Below, piece after piece: positions 49,308-57,845 of a stretch of DNA of 64,000 bases. The notes under the pieces are model-generated. The model searched no databases. It was given only the letters and a program-made list of their open reading frames with translations, and was not told where the DNA came from. The stretch comes from Lactococcus sp. dk101 (GTDB taxonomy: Bacteria > Bacillota > Bacilli > Lactobacillales > Streptococcaceae). A program made the translations under genes and the position numbers. The stretch is from positions 1 through 64,000 of the forward strand of contig NZ_WITI01000001.1 in the NCBI RefSeq assembly GCF_009601055.1. Direction: 5' to 3'. Within the stretch, counting starts at the first letter, position 1; every line of letters begins with the position of its first letter.

Positions 49308-49829
49308 ATAGCTAAACAAGACAATAGAAAACCTATGATGAACGGTGCAATCCGTGCTCGTGAGGTACGTCTCATTGGTGCTGAGGGTGAACAACTTGGT
49401 GTTACACCAACTGGTGAAGCTCTCGCACAAGCAGAAGCTCTTAACATGGATTTGGTCTTGATTTCAAATCAAGAACCACCTGTTGCGAAAATCATGGATT
49501 ATACAAAATTCATGTTCCAACAAAAGAAGAAGTTGAAAGAACAAAAGGCTAAACAAGCCGTTGTTGAAGTTAAAGAAGTTCGTCTATCACCAGTGATTGA
49601 CCAAAACGACTTTGACACAAAACTTCGTCAAGCCATTAAGTTCCTTGAAAAAGGAAATAAGGTTAAGGTTTCAATCCGATTTAAAGGTCGGATGATTACT
49701 CACCAAGATGTGGGTCGTCAAGTCATGGACAAGTTCGCACAAGCAACAAAAGATGTTGCTGTTGTTGAACAACGTGCCAAAATGGATGGTCGTCAAATGT
49801 TCTTGCAACTCGCTCCTATTAAAAAATAA
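49308..49829 (+). CDS. infC: Translation initiation factor IF-3, apparent AUA start
   Basis: A 173-residue factor that binds the 30S subunit and proofreads initiator tRNA and start codon. N-terminal domain begins [24 protein letters not shown]-terminal domain has [41 protein letters not shown]. No ATG, GTG or TTG lies at the expected start; AGAAGGAG is followed 7 bases later by ATA (49308). Rare start codons in infC are a known autoregulation device, because IF-3 rejects them. The later ATGs (MMNG) would remove conserved residues. Confidence 0.92.
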   Translation: MAKQDNRKPMMNGAIRAREVRLIGAEGEQLGVTPTGEALAQAEALNMDLVLISNQEPPVAKIMDYTKFMFQQKKKLKEQKAKQAVVEVKEVRLSPVIDQNDFDTKLRQAIKFLEKGNKVKVSIRFKGRMITHQDVGRQVMDKFAQATKDVAVVEQRAKMDGRQMFLQLAPIKK

Positions 49830-49919
49830 GAGCAAAAAGTAAGCTTAAGGCAATGAACTGGCAATTGACGCCAATCAAAAAGGGTGTTAACCCTAACTTT
49901 TAATTAAGGAGAAAATAAA

Positions 49920-50120
49920 ATGCCAAAACAAAAAACTCACCGCGCGTCTGCTAAACGTTTCAAACGCACAGGTTCAGGCGGACTTAAACGCTTCCGCGCT
50001 TACACTTCTCACCGTATGCACGGTAAGACTGTAAAACAACGTCGTCAATTGCGTAAAGCTTCAATGGTTTCTAAATCAGACTTCAAACGCATCAAACGTA
50101 TGCTTGTAGGAATGAAATAA
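49920..50120 (+). CDS. rpmI: Ribosomal protein L35
   Basis: A 66-residue basic protein of the large ribosomal subunit, [20 protein letters not shown] at the start and KRMLVGMK at the end, fully typical. AAGGAG precedes the ATG. It lies 90 bases behind infC; the gap contains a small hairpin (GGGTGTTAACCC). Part of the classic infC-rpmI-rplT operon. Confidence 0.97.
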   Translation: MPKQKTHRASAKRFKRTGSGGLKRFRAYTSHRMHGKTVKQRRQLRKASMVSKSDFKRIKRMLVGMK

Positions 50121-50175
50121 TCTTTCTGTTAGATTAACTTTCATTTTCAACAATCAGACAAACTGAAAAATAAGC

Positions 50176-50189
50176 TGTCAGTACTGACA
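50176..50189. repeat. Palindrome TGTCAGTACTGACA
   Basis: Perfect copy in the rpmI-rplT gap, extended by one pair to C...G. No T-run follows, so it is not a terminator. Confidence 0.9.
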
Positions 50190-50225
50190 GAATAAGAATT
50201 TCTAAGAAATAAAGGAGAAACACAA

Positions 50226-50585
50226 ATGGCTCGTGTTAAAGGTAGCGTTGCAACTCGTGCGCGTCGTAAACGCGTTTTAAAACTCGCTAAAGGATATTAT
50301 GGAGCAAAACATAAGCTCTTCAAGACAGCTCATGAACAAGTCATGAACTCATACTACTACGCATTCCGCGATCGTCGTCAAAAGAAACGCGACTTCCGTA
50401 AATTGTGGATTGCTCGTATCAATGCAGCTGCTCGTATGAATGGTCTTTCATACAGCAAAATGATGCACGGTTTGAAATTAGCTGAAATCGACATCAACCG
50501 TAAAATGCTTGCAGAATTGGCTGTTTCAGATGCTGCTGCATTTACAGTTCTTGCAGATGCTGCTAAAGCTGCGCTTGCTAAATAA
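50226..50585 (+). CDS. rplT: Ribosomal protein L20
   Basis: A 119-residue basic large-subunit protein: long N-terminal helix [31 protein letters not shown], then [23 protein letters not shown], and [13 protein letters not shown]20 also represses its own operon in many bacteria. The 105-base gap after rpmI holds the perfect palindrome at 50176-50189. An intrinsic terminator (AAAGCCC-TC-GGGCTTT with T9) follows at 50591-50613. Confidence 0.97.
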   Translation: MARVKGSVATRARRKRVLKLAKGYYGAKHKLFKTAHEQVMNSYYYAFRDRRQKKRDFRKLWIARINAAARMNGLSYSKMMHGLKLAEIDINRKMLAELAVSDAAAFTVLADAAKAALAK

Positions 50586-50590
50586 GAAAA

Positions 50591-50614
50591 AAAAGCCCTC
50601 GGGCTTTTTTTTTA
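50591..50614 (+). terminator. Terminator of the infC operon
   Basis: AAAAGCCC pairs with GGGCTTTT around a tiny loop, followed by a long T-run. Clear. Confidence 0.85.
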
Positions 50615-50669
50615 TAAAAAATATCTTCAGACACTAGGTATTTTTAAAATAATATGTTAAGATTATTTT

Positions 50670-52406
50670 ATGAAAAATGAAAAAATTATGATAAATGACA
50701 AAATGAAGCGAATTAAGTCTATTTTGCAAAACATTGCAATGACTTTGATGTTTTTGCTGAGTTTGAGTAATATGATTGGACTTTATATCTGGCGTGTTCA
50801 TCCTTTTGGTTATACACGGACTATGAGCTATTATAAATTTGTGGCACCCTTTGGTTTGGATACCCATTTTATTTTGGCTTTTGTTCTTGGATTTATTGGG
50901 ATTTTAGTCAGTTTCAATCTTTTTAGATATGTAAGATCAGCTTGGATTATTGCCATGATGACCCAATCTGTCTTGTTCGGCCTTCATCTGGTAACGACAG
51001 GACGGCTCTTTTCACTCGGCTCAATCGTGTCAGCCTTTATTTTGATTGTTTTGGGATCAACATACAAGGATTACAGTCGTTCGTCTGAACGTTTGAGCTT
51101 GAAACGTGGCTTGATTGTTGCTATTGTTCCAATAGGAGTTGCTCTGTTCAATACTATTTTATCGCTGAGTATCTTGAGTGACGATTATCAAGGTTCGCAC
51201 AATGCGGTTATGAGTTTTAACGACTCTTTGAAATTCCTCTTTTTGATGGATACGCATCTTTATAAATATAATACGGACATTCATCTCTTTGCGCTTTCCT
51301 TGATTGTTGTCAGTTGGGTTTGTATCGTCATTGCAGCAATCATGGTTCTAAAACCTTTGGTTTATAATCCATTTGTAAGCTCGCTTGAACGGAAAAAAAC
51401 GCTTGATATGGTCAATCGCTTGGGGAAAAATCCGATGGATTACATGATGATGATGCCAGACAAACATTATTATTATGGCGAAATGGTCGAAGGTGTGGTG
51501 GCTTATGTCATGGTTAATAACATCATGGTAATCTGTGGTGACTTCGTATGTGCCAAAGAAGATGCGGTGGCATTTTTATCAGAAATTCGTCGCTTTGCTT
51601 ATAAAAACAACTGGAAAATGATGTTTGTGGACATCACAGACAATTATCAAACTGCTTATGAAACGCTTGATTTTGGGATGATTAAGATTGGTGAAGATGC
51701 TTGTATTGATTTGTCAAATGGCTTTAGCATGGCAGGAAAAGCCAGAGCGAAAACCCGCTCAAACGTGAATCATGCTAAAAAAGCAGGACTGGTTGTCAAA
51801 GAATATGAACCAACAGTCAAACGAGATTTGGACATTGAACGCGAGATTACATCGATTTCTAACGAATGGATGAAAGGAAAAGGCGCTGAAATGGGCTTCA
51901 TGCTCGGTGGTTTGTCACTTGATAATCCGATGGAGCGTCGTTATTTCTATTCTGAAAATGCAGAAGGTCAGATGCAAGCATTCATTATCTTTGTGCCTTA
52001 TGCACAAGGAACGGGCTACATGGCAGACGTTACCCGTCGTCGCGATGCTGCACAAAATGGTGCAATGGAAATTATCTTTGCTCATGCCTTTGAAAAAATG
52101 GCAGATGAAGGCGCACATTGGGGCAATCTCGGTCTCTGTCCTTTGGCAAATATTGATACAGATGATAAGAGTATCACCAATCAACTTTTCCAATTTGTTT
52201 ATGAAAATCTCAATGGCATGTATGGCTTCAAAGGGCTTTATCAAGCCAAGAAAAAATGGGCACCAACAGATTGGCAACCCAGATACATTGCTATTTCACC
52301 CAAGACCTTTGGTCCAAATTATGCTTACGCCATGATTAAAGCCCAAAATCCAAAAGGGATCAATAAGATGATTCTTGAAAAATTGAAAATTCGTGGTGAA
52401 GGTTAA
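50670..52406 (+). CDS. DUF2156 membrane protein, phosphatidylglycerol lysyltransferase-like
   Basis: A 578-residue protein. Residues 20-235 hold about six membrane segments. Residues 260-570 are the cytosolic GNAT-like domain of MprF-type enzymes (MDYMMMMPDKHYYYGEMVEGVVAYVMVNNIMVICGD split over 253-288; KARAKTRSNVNHAKKAGLVV near 357-376; GYMADVTRRRDAAQNGAMEIIFAHAF near 449-474; WGNLGLCPLA near 484). Such enzymes add amino acids to phosphatidylglycerol and reduce the action of cationic peptides. The membrane part is smaller than in full MprF, so lipid flipping is doubtful. Confidence 0.82.
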   Translation: MKNEKIMINDKMKRIKSILQNIAMTLMFLLSLSNMIGLYIWRVHPFGYTRTMSYYKFVAPFGLDTHFILAFVLGFIGILVSFNLFRYVRSAWIIAMMTQSVLFGLHLVTTGRLFSLGSIVSAFILIVLGSTYKDYSRSSERLSLKRGLIVAIVPIGVALFNTILSLSILSDDYQGSHNAVMSFNDSLKFLFLMDTHLYKYNTDIHLFALSLIVVSWVCIVIAAIMVLKPLVYNPFVSSLERKKTLDMVNRLGKNPMDYMMMMPDKHYYYGEMVEGVVAYVMVNNIMVICGDFVCAKEDAVAFLSEIRRFAYKNNWKMMFVDITDNYQTAYETLDFGMIKIGEDACIDLSNGFSMAGKARAKTRSNVNHAKKAGLVVKEYEPTVKRDLDIEREITSISNEWMKGKGAEMGFMLGGLSLDNPMERRYFYSENAEGQMQAFIIFVPYAQGTGYMADVTRRRDAAQNGAMEIIFAHAFEKMADEGAHWGNLGLCPLANIDTDDKSITNQLFQFVYENLNGMYGFKGLYQAKKKWAPTDWQPRYIAISPKTFGPNYAYAMIKAQNPKGINKMILEKLKIRGEG

Positions 52407-52410
52407 AATA

Positions 52411-52443
52411 AAACTTCTGTCAGTACTGACAGAAGTTTTTTTA
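52411..52443 (+). terminator. Terminator built around the TGTCAGTACTGACA palindrome
   Basis: AAACTTCTGTCAG and CTGACAGAAGTTT form a perfect stem followed by a T-run. The core is an exact copy of the chromosomal palindrome. It ends the DUF2156 gene and, on the other strand, may help end the usp gene. Confidence 0.88.
52418..52431. repeat. Palindrome TGTCAGTACTGACA
   Basis: Perfect copy forming the core of the DUF2156 gene terminator. Confidence 0.9.
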
Positions 52444-52455
52444 ATACTTATTTTA

Positions 52456-52893
52456 TTATTTACGGACAACAAGGACGTCACATGGTGCGTTTTTGATGAT
52501 ATAATCAGCAACTGAACCAATGAAAATCCGTTCAATGTAAGAGAGACCAGTTGCACCAAGAACAAGAAGGTCAACGTTTTCTTCTTTAGGAAGGGTTTGA
52601 CCAAGCATTACTTTTGGTGAACCAAATTCAACGCGTGTTTTGATTTTTGTGACACCAGCTGCGCGAGCTTCATCAGCGAAATCGCGAATGAGGTTTTCGG
52701 CACCTTTGTGAGTGTCATCAGCCACGACAGTATCGTAAGCTGAGATAGATTGAAAAGCACGTAAATCAATGACATTGGCAATGACCAATTCTGCATCATT
52801 GCGGAGTGCTGTTGCGACAGCTTTATCAAATGCTTTTGTAGATTCTACTGAACCATCAAGTCCAACAAGGATTTTTTTATAATTATCTAACAT
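52456..52893 (-). CDS. Universal stress protein (UspA family)
   Basis: A 145-residue cytosolic protein. The UspA fold is clear: YKKILVGLDGSVESTKAFDKAVATA at the start (D of VGLDGS near residue 13), and GATGLSYIERIFIGSVADYIIKNAPCDVLVVRK at the end, which holds the ATP-binding G-x2-G-x9-G-S/T motif. It is induced by stress in many bacteria. AAGGAGTCGCT precedes the ATG on the minus strand. Single gene. Confidence 0.92.
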   Translation of the reverse strand: MLDNYKKILVGLDGSVESTKAFDKAVATALRNDAELVIANVIDLRAFQSISAYDTVVADDTHKGAENLIRDFADEARAAGVTKIKTRVEFGSPKVMLGQTLPKEENVDLLVLGATGLSYIERIFIGSVADYIIKNAPCDVLVVRK

Positions 52894-52987
52894 AAGCGAC
52901 TCCTTTGTGAGAATTTATTCTTTTTATAATTTAATTTTACTCTAATTTTCATGATTTGTAAAATGAAAACTGTTTCATTTCTGTATT

Positions 52988-53085
52988 ATGGTATAATTAA
53001 ATTGGAGTTCCATACATGAAAAATATCTTTTATGTTGGAAAAAATACTAGAGGAAATTCACTTTCCTAAGAAATAAGGTAAAAAG
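52988..53085 (+). promoter_or_regulatory. Promoter and leader upstream of dinG, with 17-codon frame
   Basis: TGGTATAAT (52989-52997) is an extended -10. The RNA start would lie near 53004. GGAG and ATG at 53016 open a 17-codon frame (MKNIFYVGKNTRGNSLS) ending at 53069; its last codons form a hairpin AGGAAA-TTCAC-TTTCCT. The dinG ATG follows 18 bases later with TAAGGT. Confidence 0.45.
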
Positions 53086-53087
53086 AA

Positions 53088-55451
53088 ATGACTCGATATG
53101 CTGTGGTCGATTTGGAAGCAACCGATGCTCATAGTTCTGAGAATAAAATAATACAGATTGGAATTGCTTTTGTTGAGCAGGGAGAAATTGTCGATACCTA
53201 CACGACCGACGTCAACCCGCACGAGCCTTTGCTGCCCCGCATTCATGAGTTGACCGGTTTATCGGATAAACGCTTGAAAAAAGCACCTGATTTTGAGCAG
53301 GTAGCGGATGAAGTAGCAGCTTTATTGTCTGGCTGTGTTTTTGTCGCACACAATGCCAAGTTTGATTACAGTTTATTGGAAAAAAGTTTTCAACAGTTGG
53401 AAATGGATTTTTCAATGCCTCGGATTGATACGGTCGAATTGGCACGTATCTTTTTCCCGACCTTTGAAAAATACGGCATGGAAGCCTTAGGCGAAAAATT
53501 GAAATTAACGCATGACCACCCTCATGCAGCCATGTCTGACGCTTACGCAACTGCAGAGCTCTTGCTAAAAATTCAAGAACGCGTGCGCAGATTGCCAAGA
53601 CGTGTCCTTGTGGAAATCGTCCAACATTCAGAAGATTTGCTATATGAAACGTCTGATTTTTTATTGGAACAGGTTGAATTCACCCGTTATAAACCGGGTG
53701 GTTTCGTACTTATCCACAATATTGCGACAAAAAAATTGCGTTCCATGAAAGTCAGAAAGAAGAAATCAACAGTACTTTCAACAGATTTTGTGGAAAACAT
53801 GGCAGTTATCGGATTAAATGCACGTGAAAAGCAGCAAGAATTGGCTCGATACATGACACAATCACTGACTTATCCACAAACGGACTTTATTGAAGCACCA
53901 ACGGGCATGGGGAAAACTTTTGGTTATCTCTTGCCATTGCTGGCAGAAGGCAAAAAATTGATTGTGTCCACACCGACAAAAATTTTGCAAAATCAGTTGA
54001 TGCGTGATGTTGCACCAGTTTTGGCAAAAAAATTCGGGATCAAATTGGCAAAAATTGTAGGCAATCACAATTATATTTCCATTGAAAAATTTTCACAGCT
54101 CTTGCTTGAAACAGACGGGGGGAAAAATTTTGAATTATTCAAAATGAAAGTTTTGGTTTGGTTGACCGAAACGGTCACCGGCGAGCTAGACGAGCTGTCA
54201 AAAGTGATGACCAGCGAGGATTATTTGGCTGCCATTGCTTACGATGGAAATTTGCGTGAAAGCCAGATGCATTATGAGCAGGAATTTTGGCCAAAAGCCC
54301 AAGAAAAAGCGAAACATGCGCATGTAAAAGTGGTCAATCATGCCTATTTGATTGAACGTTTGGCGGATTATCCAGAAGATTTTATTGAAAATCGAACCTT
54401 GGTAGTGGATGAGGCACAACAACTTTTCCAAATCATGGAAAAAATGAATCAAAAATCCCTTCGCATTACAGATGAATTGGTCAAAATTGACAGCTCAGAA
54501 TCGCAACTCGTCAAACGACTTCAAGAAAGTTTACTCTTCCAACTGAATAAAAAAGAACTTGATGTGGAAAAAATCAAATTGGACGCTCAAGAATTAGGCC
54601 TGTCAGCACTGACAGAACTTTTAGATGTGGAAAATCCAATCGTGTGGAAAGAAAATGACCAGCTTTTTGTTAGTCATCATGATTTCTATAATTTTGCACA
54701 ACTTATCCCCAGTCAAACCAAGATTTACATGATTGGTGCCACTTTGTCGCTCAGTAAAAGCAATCCTTCTTTCCCAGAATTACTTGGCTTTTCGGATTAT
54801 CGTTTTTACAAAATCGAGGGGCAACAGGCTAAAAATCAAGAAATGATTGCTGTTTCAGATGCTCCAAATGTGAAAAATACTTCGGTTATTGATTATGCAC
54901 ATTTTACGGCTGAAGCCATTTCAGAAATGGCCGAATTGGGCTTTCCCATCGTCGTTTTATTCACATCGAAAATGTCATTGACCTTTACAGCTGAAAAATT
55001 GTCAGCGGATGGCTGGCGAATTTTGGCGCAAGATATCAACGGAACGGCCGCTCAGATTAAGAAAAAATTTGATCGAGGAGAGAGTAAGATTTTACTTGGT
55101 CTGGGGTCTTTCTGGGAAGGTGTCGATTTTGAAAAACAGAAAAAGATGATTTTGGTCTTACCGAGATTGCCATTTTCAACTCCTGATGACATTTTGACCA
55201 AAAAATATGCCTCAAAATTTGACAATCCGTTTTATGAATTTAATGTGCCAATGGCGACGCTCAAAATGAAACAAGCCTTTGGACGCGTCAATCGGAAAGC
55301 CAAACAAAAATCAGTGGTTGTCGTTTTAGACAATCGGATTGCAGGAAAAAGTTACGCCAGCAAAATGCGGCGCAATTTATCTGAAGCAGTTCCATTAAAA
55401 ATGCTGAATTTCAGCGAAACAATCAGCGAAATTCTGGAATTTTTGATATAA
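53088..55451 (+). CDS. dinG: DinG-type helicase with N-terminal DEDD exonuclease domain
   Basis: A 787-residue protein of the Gram-positive DinG type. Residues 1-165 are a DnaQ-like 3'-5' exonuclease: YAVVDLEATDA (3-13), GCVFVAHNAKFDYSLLEK (80-97), HPHAAMSDAYATAELL (143-158). Residues 230-787 are an XPD-like SF2 helicase: EAPTGMGKTFGYLLP (Walker A, near 264-278), VVDEAQQL (DEAQ-type box II, near 443), LGLGSFWEGVDF (near 665). The iron-sulphur cysteines of E. coli DinG are not seen, as in Bacillus. Role in DNA repair. It overlaps no gene; a palindrome copy is at 54601. Confidence 0.92.
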   Translation: MTRYAVVDLEATDAHSSENKIIQIGIAFVEQGEIVDTYTTDVNPHEPLLPRIHELTGLSDKRLKKAPDFEQVADEVAALLSGCVFVAHNAKFDYSLLEKSFQQLEMDFSMPRIDTVELARIFFPTFEKYGMEALGEKLKLTHDHPHAAMSDAYATAELLLKIQERVRRLPRRVLVEIVQHSEDLLYETSDFLLEQVEFTRYKPGGFVLIHNIATKKLRSMKVRKKKSTVLSTDFVENMAVIGLNAREKQQELARYMTQSLTYPQTDFIEAPTGMGKTFGYLLPLLAEGKKLIVSTPTKILQNQLMRDVAPVLAKKFGIKLAKIVGNHNYISIEKFSQLLLETDGGKNFELFKMKVLVWLTETVTGELDELSKVMTSEDYLAAIAYDGNLRESQMHYEQEFWPKAQEKAKHAHVKVVNHAYLIERLADYPEDFIENRTLVVDEAQQLFQIMEKMNQKSLRITDELVKIDSSESQLVKRLQESLLFQLNKKELDVEKIKLDAQELGLSALTELLDVENPIVWKENDQLFVSHHDFYNFAQLIPSQTKIYMIGATLSLSKSNPSFPELLGFSDYRFYKIEGQQAKNQEMIAVSDAPNVKNTSVIDYAHFTAEAISEMAELGFPIVVLFTSKMSLTFTAEKLSADGWRILAQDINGTAAQIKKKFDRGESKILLGLGSFWEGVDFEKQKKMILVLPRLPFSTPDDILTKKYASKFDNPFYEFNVPMATLKMKQAFGRVNRKAKQKSVVVVLDNRIAGKSYASKMRRNLSEAVPLKMLNFSETISEILEFLI
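54601..54614. repeat. Palindrome TGTCAGCACTGACA
   Basis: Perfect copy in dinG, encoding Leu-Ser-Ala-Leu-Thr, flanked by C and G that extend the stem. Confidence 0.9.
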
Positions 55452-55577
55452 TTGAGAATGATAAATTTATCCTTTGCGCACGATTATTTGCAAGAAAAGG
55501 ATGAAATGATAAGCAGCCAAATGTGCGGCAAAATAAAATCTTGAAGATATAAAGAACGAAGAAAAGAGGAAAGGCAA

Positions 55578-56021
55578 ATGAGAAAGCGGAGAATGAGTGT
55601 GACGGCACAAGTCACAATCGGCATTCTTTCTGTAGTCCTCGCCATTTATTTGGCAACGGCATTCTATTTTGGATCTGCCATTCATCCATTTACCTATTCA
55701 CGTCAACAGGCGATTTCGATTGCTAAAGCAAATACCGACCTGAAAACGCCAGAAGCCTATGGCATGGCGACGACAAATCAAACCACTTATTCTGTCATTG
55801 GGCTGGATAAAAGTGGCAAAGAAATTGGCGTCATTATTCCCAAAGACAATAAAGACCTCGTTGTTGTCGATTTGGCAAAAGGAATTTCGCCAGAACGCTT
55901 GAAAGAAAGTACCACAACATCGATTGTTTTAGGATTGTATAAAAACAAACCCATTTGGCAAGTCAATAACCAAACAGGTTACAAAGTTTATGACTTTACA
56001 AGTGGAAAAAAATTGATGTAA
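55578..56021 (+). CDS. ypmB: YpmB-like membrane-anchored protein (DUF5590)
   Basis: A 147-residue protein with a basic N-terminus and one membrane segment (residues 10-31), followed by two small PepSY-like units (SRQQAISIAKANTD and SIVLGLYKNKPIWQVNNQTG YKVYDF-type pattern). The gene neighbourhood dinG-ypmB-aspartate aminotransferase-asnS is conserved in Bacillales and Lactobacillales, which supports the name. Function unknown; probably extracytoplasmic. Confidence 0.8.
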   Translation: MRKRRMSVTAQVTIGILSVVLAIYLATAFYFGSAIHPFTYSRQQAISIAKANTDLKTPEAYGMATTNQTTYSVIGLDKSGKEIGVIIPKDNKDLVVVDLAKGISPERLKESTTTSIVLGLYKNKPIWQVNNQTGYKVYDFTSGKKLM

Positions 56022-56044
56022 ACAGCGAAGATGGAGAATAAAAA

Positions 56045-57253
56045 ATGAAAAAAATTTCAGATTTTGTACTTGGTATGGATGAATCGGTGACTTTGGCGGC
56101 TGCCAATCGCGCGAAACAACTTAAAAGTGAAGGACGCGACATCATTGATTTGACTTTGGGACAACCTGATTTTAAAACACCTGAAAATATTGGAAATGCA
56201 GCTATTGCTGCCATTCAAAATGGGAAAGCGAGTTTTTATACGCAGGCTGGCGGACTTCCAGAATTAAAAGCAGCAGTTCAATCTTATTTTGCTGATTTCT
56301 ATGGTTATGCGATTGAAAAAAATCAAGTTTTGATTACAACGGGTGCAAAATTTGCACTCTATGCTTATTTTCAATCTGTACTTGATGCCGACGATGAAGT
56401 GATTATTCCAGCGCCATATTGGGTTTCTTATGTGGATCAAGTCAAGATGGCTGGCGGAAAACCTGTCATTGTCAAGGCGACACAGGAAAATCACTTCAAG
56501 GTTACTGTGGCTCAACTTGAGACTGTCATTACTGACAAGACTAAAGTTTTGCTTTTGAATTCGCCTTCTAATCCAACAGGGATGATTTATAGCAAAGCAG
56601 AGCTGACGGCAATTGGAAATTGGGCCGTTGAACATGATTTGCTGATATTGGCAGATGACATTTACTGTCATTTGATTTATGGAGATGCAAGTTTTACTGC
56701 GATTTCAAGCCTGTCAGAAGACATCAGAAAGCGGACCATGGTCATCAATGGGGCTTCAAAAACCTATGCCATGACAGGTTGGCGAATTGGCTTTGCTGTT
56801 GGGGATAGCGAAATTATCTCAGCAATGACCAAATTTGCCAGTCAAACTACATCAAATCCAACAGCTATCAGTCAGTATGCTACGATTGAAGCATTGACTG
56901 GCGACAAGAGCCAAATCGAATTCATGAGAAAAACATTTGAAGAACGCTTGAATACGATTTATCCGCTTTTGGCTGACATCCCAGGTTTTGAAGTTGTCAA
57001 ACCAAATGGCGCCTTTTACCTTTTTCCAAAAGTGACAAAAGCAATGGAAATGAAAGGCTATACTGATGTTACTGCCTTCACGACAGCCATTTTAGAAGAA
57101 GCAGGTGTGGCTTTGGTCACAGGTGCAGGCTTTGGCTCACCTGAAAATGTCCGCTTGAGCTATTCGACAGATATGGACAGCCTCAAAGCAGCAGTTGAAC
57201 GCATTAAAAACTGGATCAATTCAAGCAATCAATCCAGTGGAACGTCCAATTGA
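56045..57253 (+). CDS. aspC: Aspartate aminotransferase (class I, PLP)
   Basis: A 402-residue PLP enzyme exchanging amino groups between aspartate and 2-oxoglutarate. Motifs: DIIDLTLGQPDFKTPENI (36-53), LLNSPSNPTGMIYSKAEL (near 176-193, with N of NPTG), the PLP Lys in INGASKTYAMTGWRIGFAVG (near 236-255), and RLSYSTDMD (near 375, substrate Arg). TGGAGAATAAAA precedes the ATG. It lies upstream of asnS, which fits with supply of aspartate for asparagine metabolism. Confidence 0.93.
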   Translation: MKKISDFVLGMDESVTLAAANRAKQLKSEGRDIIDLTLGQPDFKTPENIGNAAIAAIQNGKASFYTQAGGLPELKAAVQSYFADFYGYAIEKNQVLITTGAKFALYAYFQSVLDADDEVIIPAPYWVSYVDQVKMAGGKPVIVKATQENHFKVTVAQLETVITDKTKVLLLNSPSNPTGMIYSKAELTAIGNWAVEHDLLILADDIYCHLIYGDASFTAISSLSEDIRKRTMVINGASKTYAMTGWRIGFAVGDSEIISAMTKFASQTTSNPTAISQYATIEALTGDKSQIEFMRKTFEERLNTIYPLLADIPGFEVVKPNGAFYLFPKVTKAMEMKGYTDVTAFTTAILEEAGVALVTGAGFGSPENVRLSYSTDMDSLKAAVERIKNWINSSNQSSGTSN

Positions 57254-57283
57254 CGCTGAGGGATAAAAAGTAAGGCAAAAGTA

Positions 57284-57565
57284 ATGTTTGATGGATTGAT
57301 TGGGTTTTCCCTATTATTTTTGATTTTTGAAACACCAAAGAAATCAACGAAAACTCGATTTTTTCTGCAAGGCATCCTTCGGATTATCATATTGGGTGCG
57401 GGGATAGCTTTAAGCGTATTTTTGATAATTCCATCCTTTACCCTTTCTTGGCGTGATTTTTGGTGGCTTTCATTGCTCGGCCTTTGGTCGGCTGTTTTCT
57501 GTGGCTATTTACTAATTAAGAACACTTATAATTCTGTCGTGAATTATAAAATGAAAGGCAAATAA
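57284..57565 (+). CDS. Small membrane protein, first of a tandem pair
   Basis: A 93-residue protein with two or three membrane segments (FDGLIGFSLLFLIFET; GILRIIILGAGIALSVFLII; WWLSLLGLWSAVFCGYLLI) and a C-terminal NTYNSVVNYKMKGK. It is homologous to the next gene product: both have a T-P-x4-K-x-R-F opening and end with NTxNSxxNYxxK. Function unknown. AAGGCAAAAGTA precedes the ATG. Confidence 0.65.
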   Translation: MFDGLIGFSLLFLIFETPKKSTKTRFFLQGILRIIILGAGIALSVFLIIPSFTLSWRDFWWLSLLGLWSAVFCGYLLIKNTYNSVVNYKMKGK

Positions 57566-57566
57566 A

Positions 57567-57845
57567 ATGATTAATCAAGTCGGTGAAGCCGGTGGATTAT
57601 ATGCCCTTTTTTCAGCTACGCCTGTCGGCAGTAAACGGTTTTGGTTTTATTTTCACGGCTTTTGGCGTTTGTTGCTCACTTTATTGATGCTTGCCTTGGG
57701 CTATGCAGCGCTCTTTGATGAGTTTCCACAAAGAGAGTGGAAATTAGGAATTTTCACATTACTTTTAGCACTTATTTTTGTGCCACTTGGCATAATGAAC
57801 ACTGTAAATTCAATTTTAAATTATAGAAAGACTTTTAAAAAATGA
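57567..57845 (+). CDS. Small membrane protein, second of a tandem pair
   Basis: A 92-residue membrane protein similar in size and layout to its upstream neighbour ([30 protein letters not shown], then [15 protein letters not shown] at the end). It begins one base after the previous stop and its stop overlaps the asnS start (ATGA), so all are coupled. Function unknown; likely arisen by tandem duplication. Confidence 0.65.
   Translation: MINQVGEAGGLYALFSATPVGSKRFWFYFHGFWRLLLTLLMLALGYAALFDEFPQREWKLGIFTLLLALIFVPLGIMNTVNSILNYRKTFKK

Noticed and set aside
51907-52335. 142-codon plus-strand frame inside the DUF2156 gene
   Set aside because: It is an out-of-frame shadow of the well-supported lysyltransferase-like domain.
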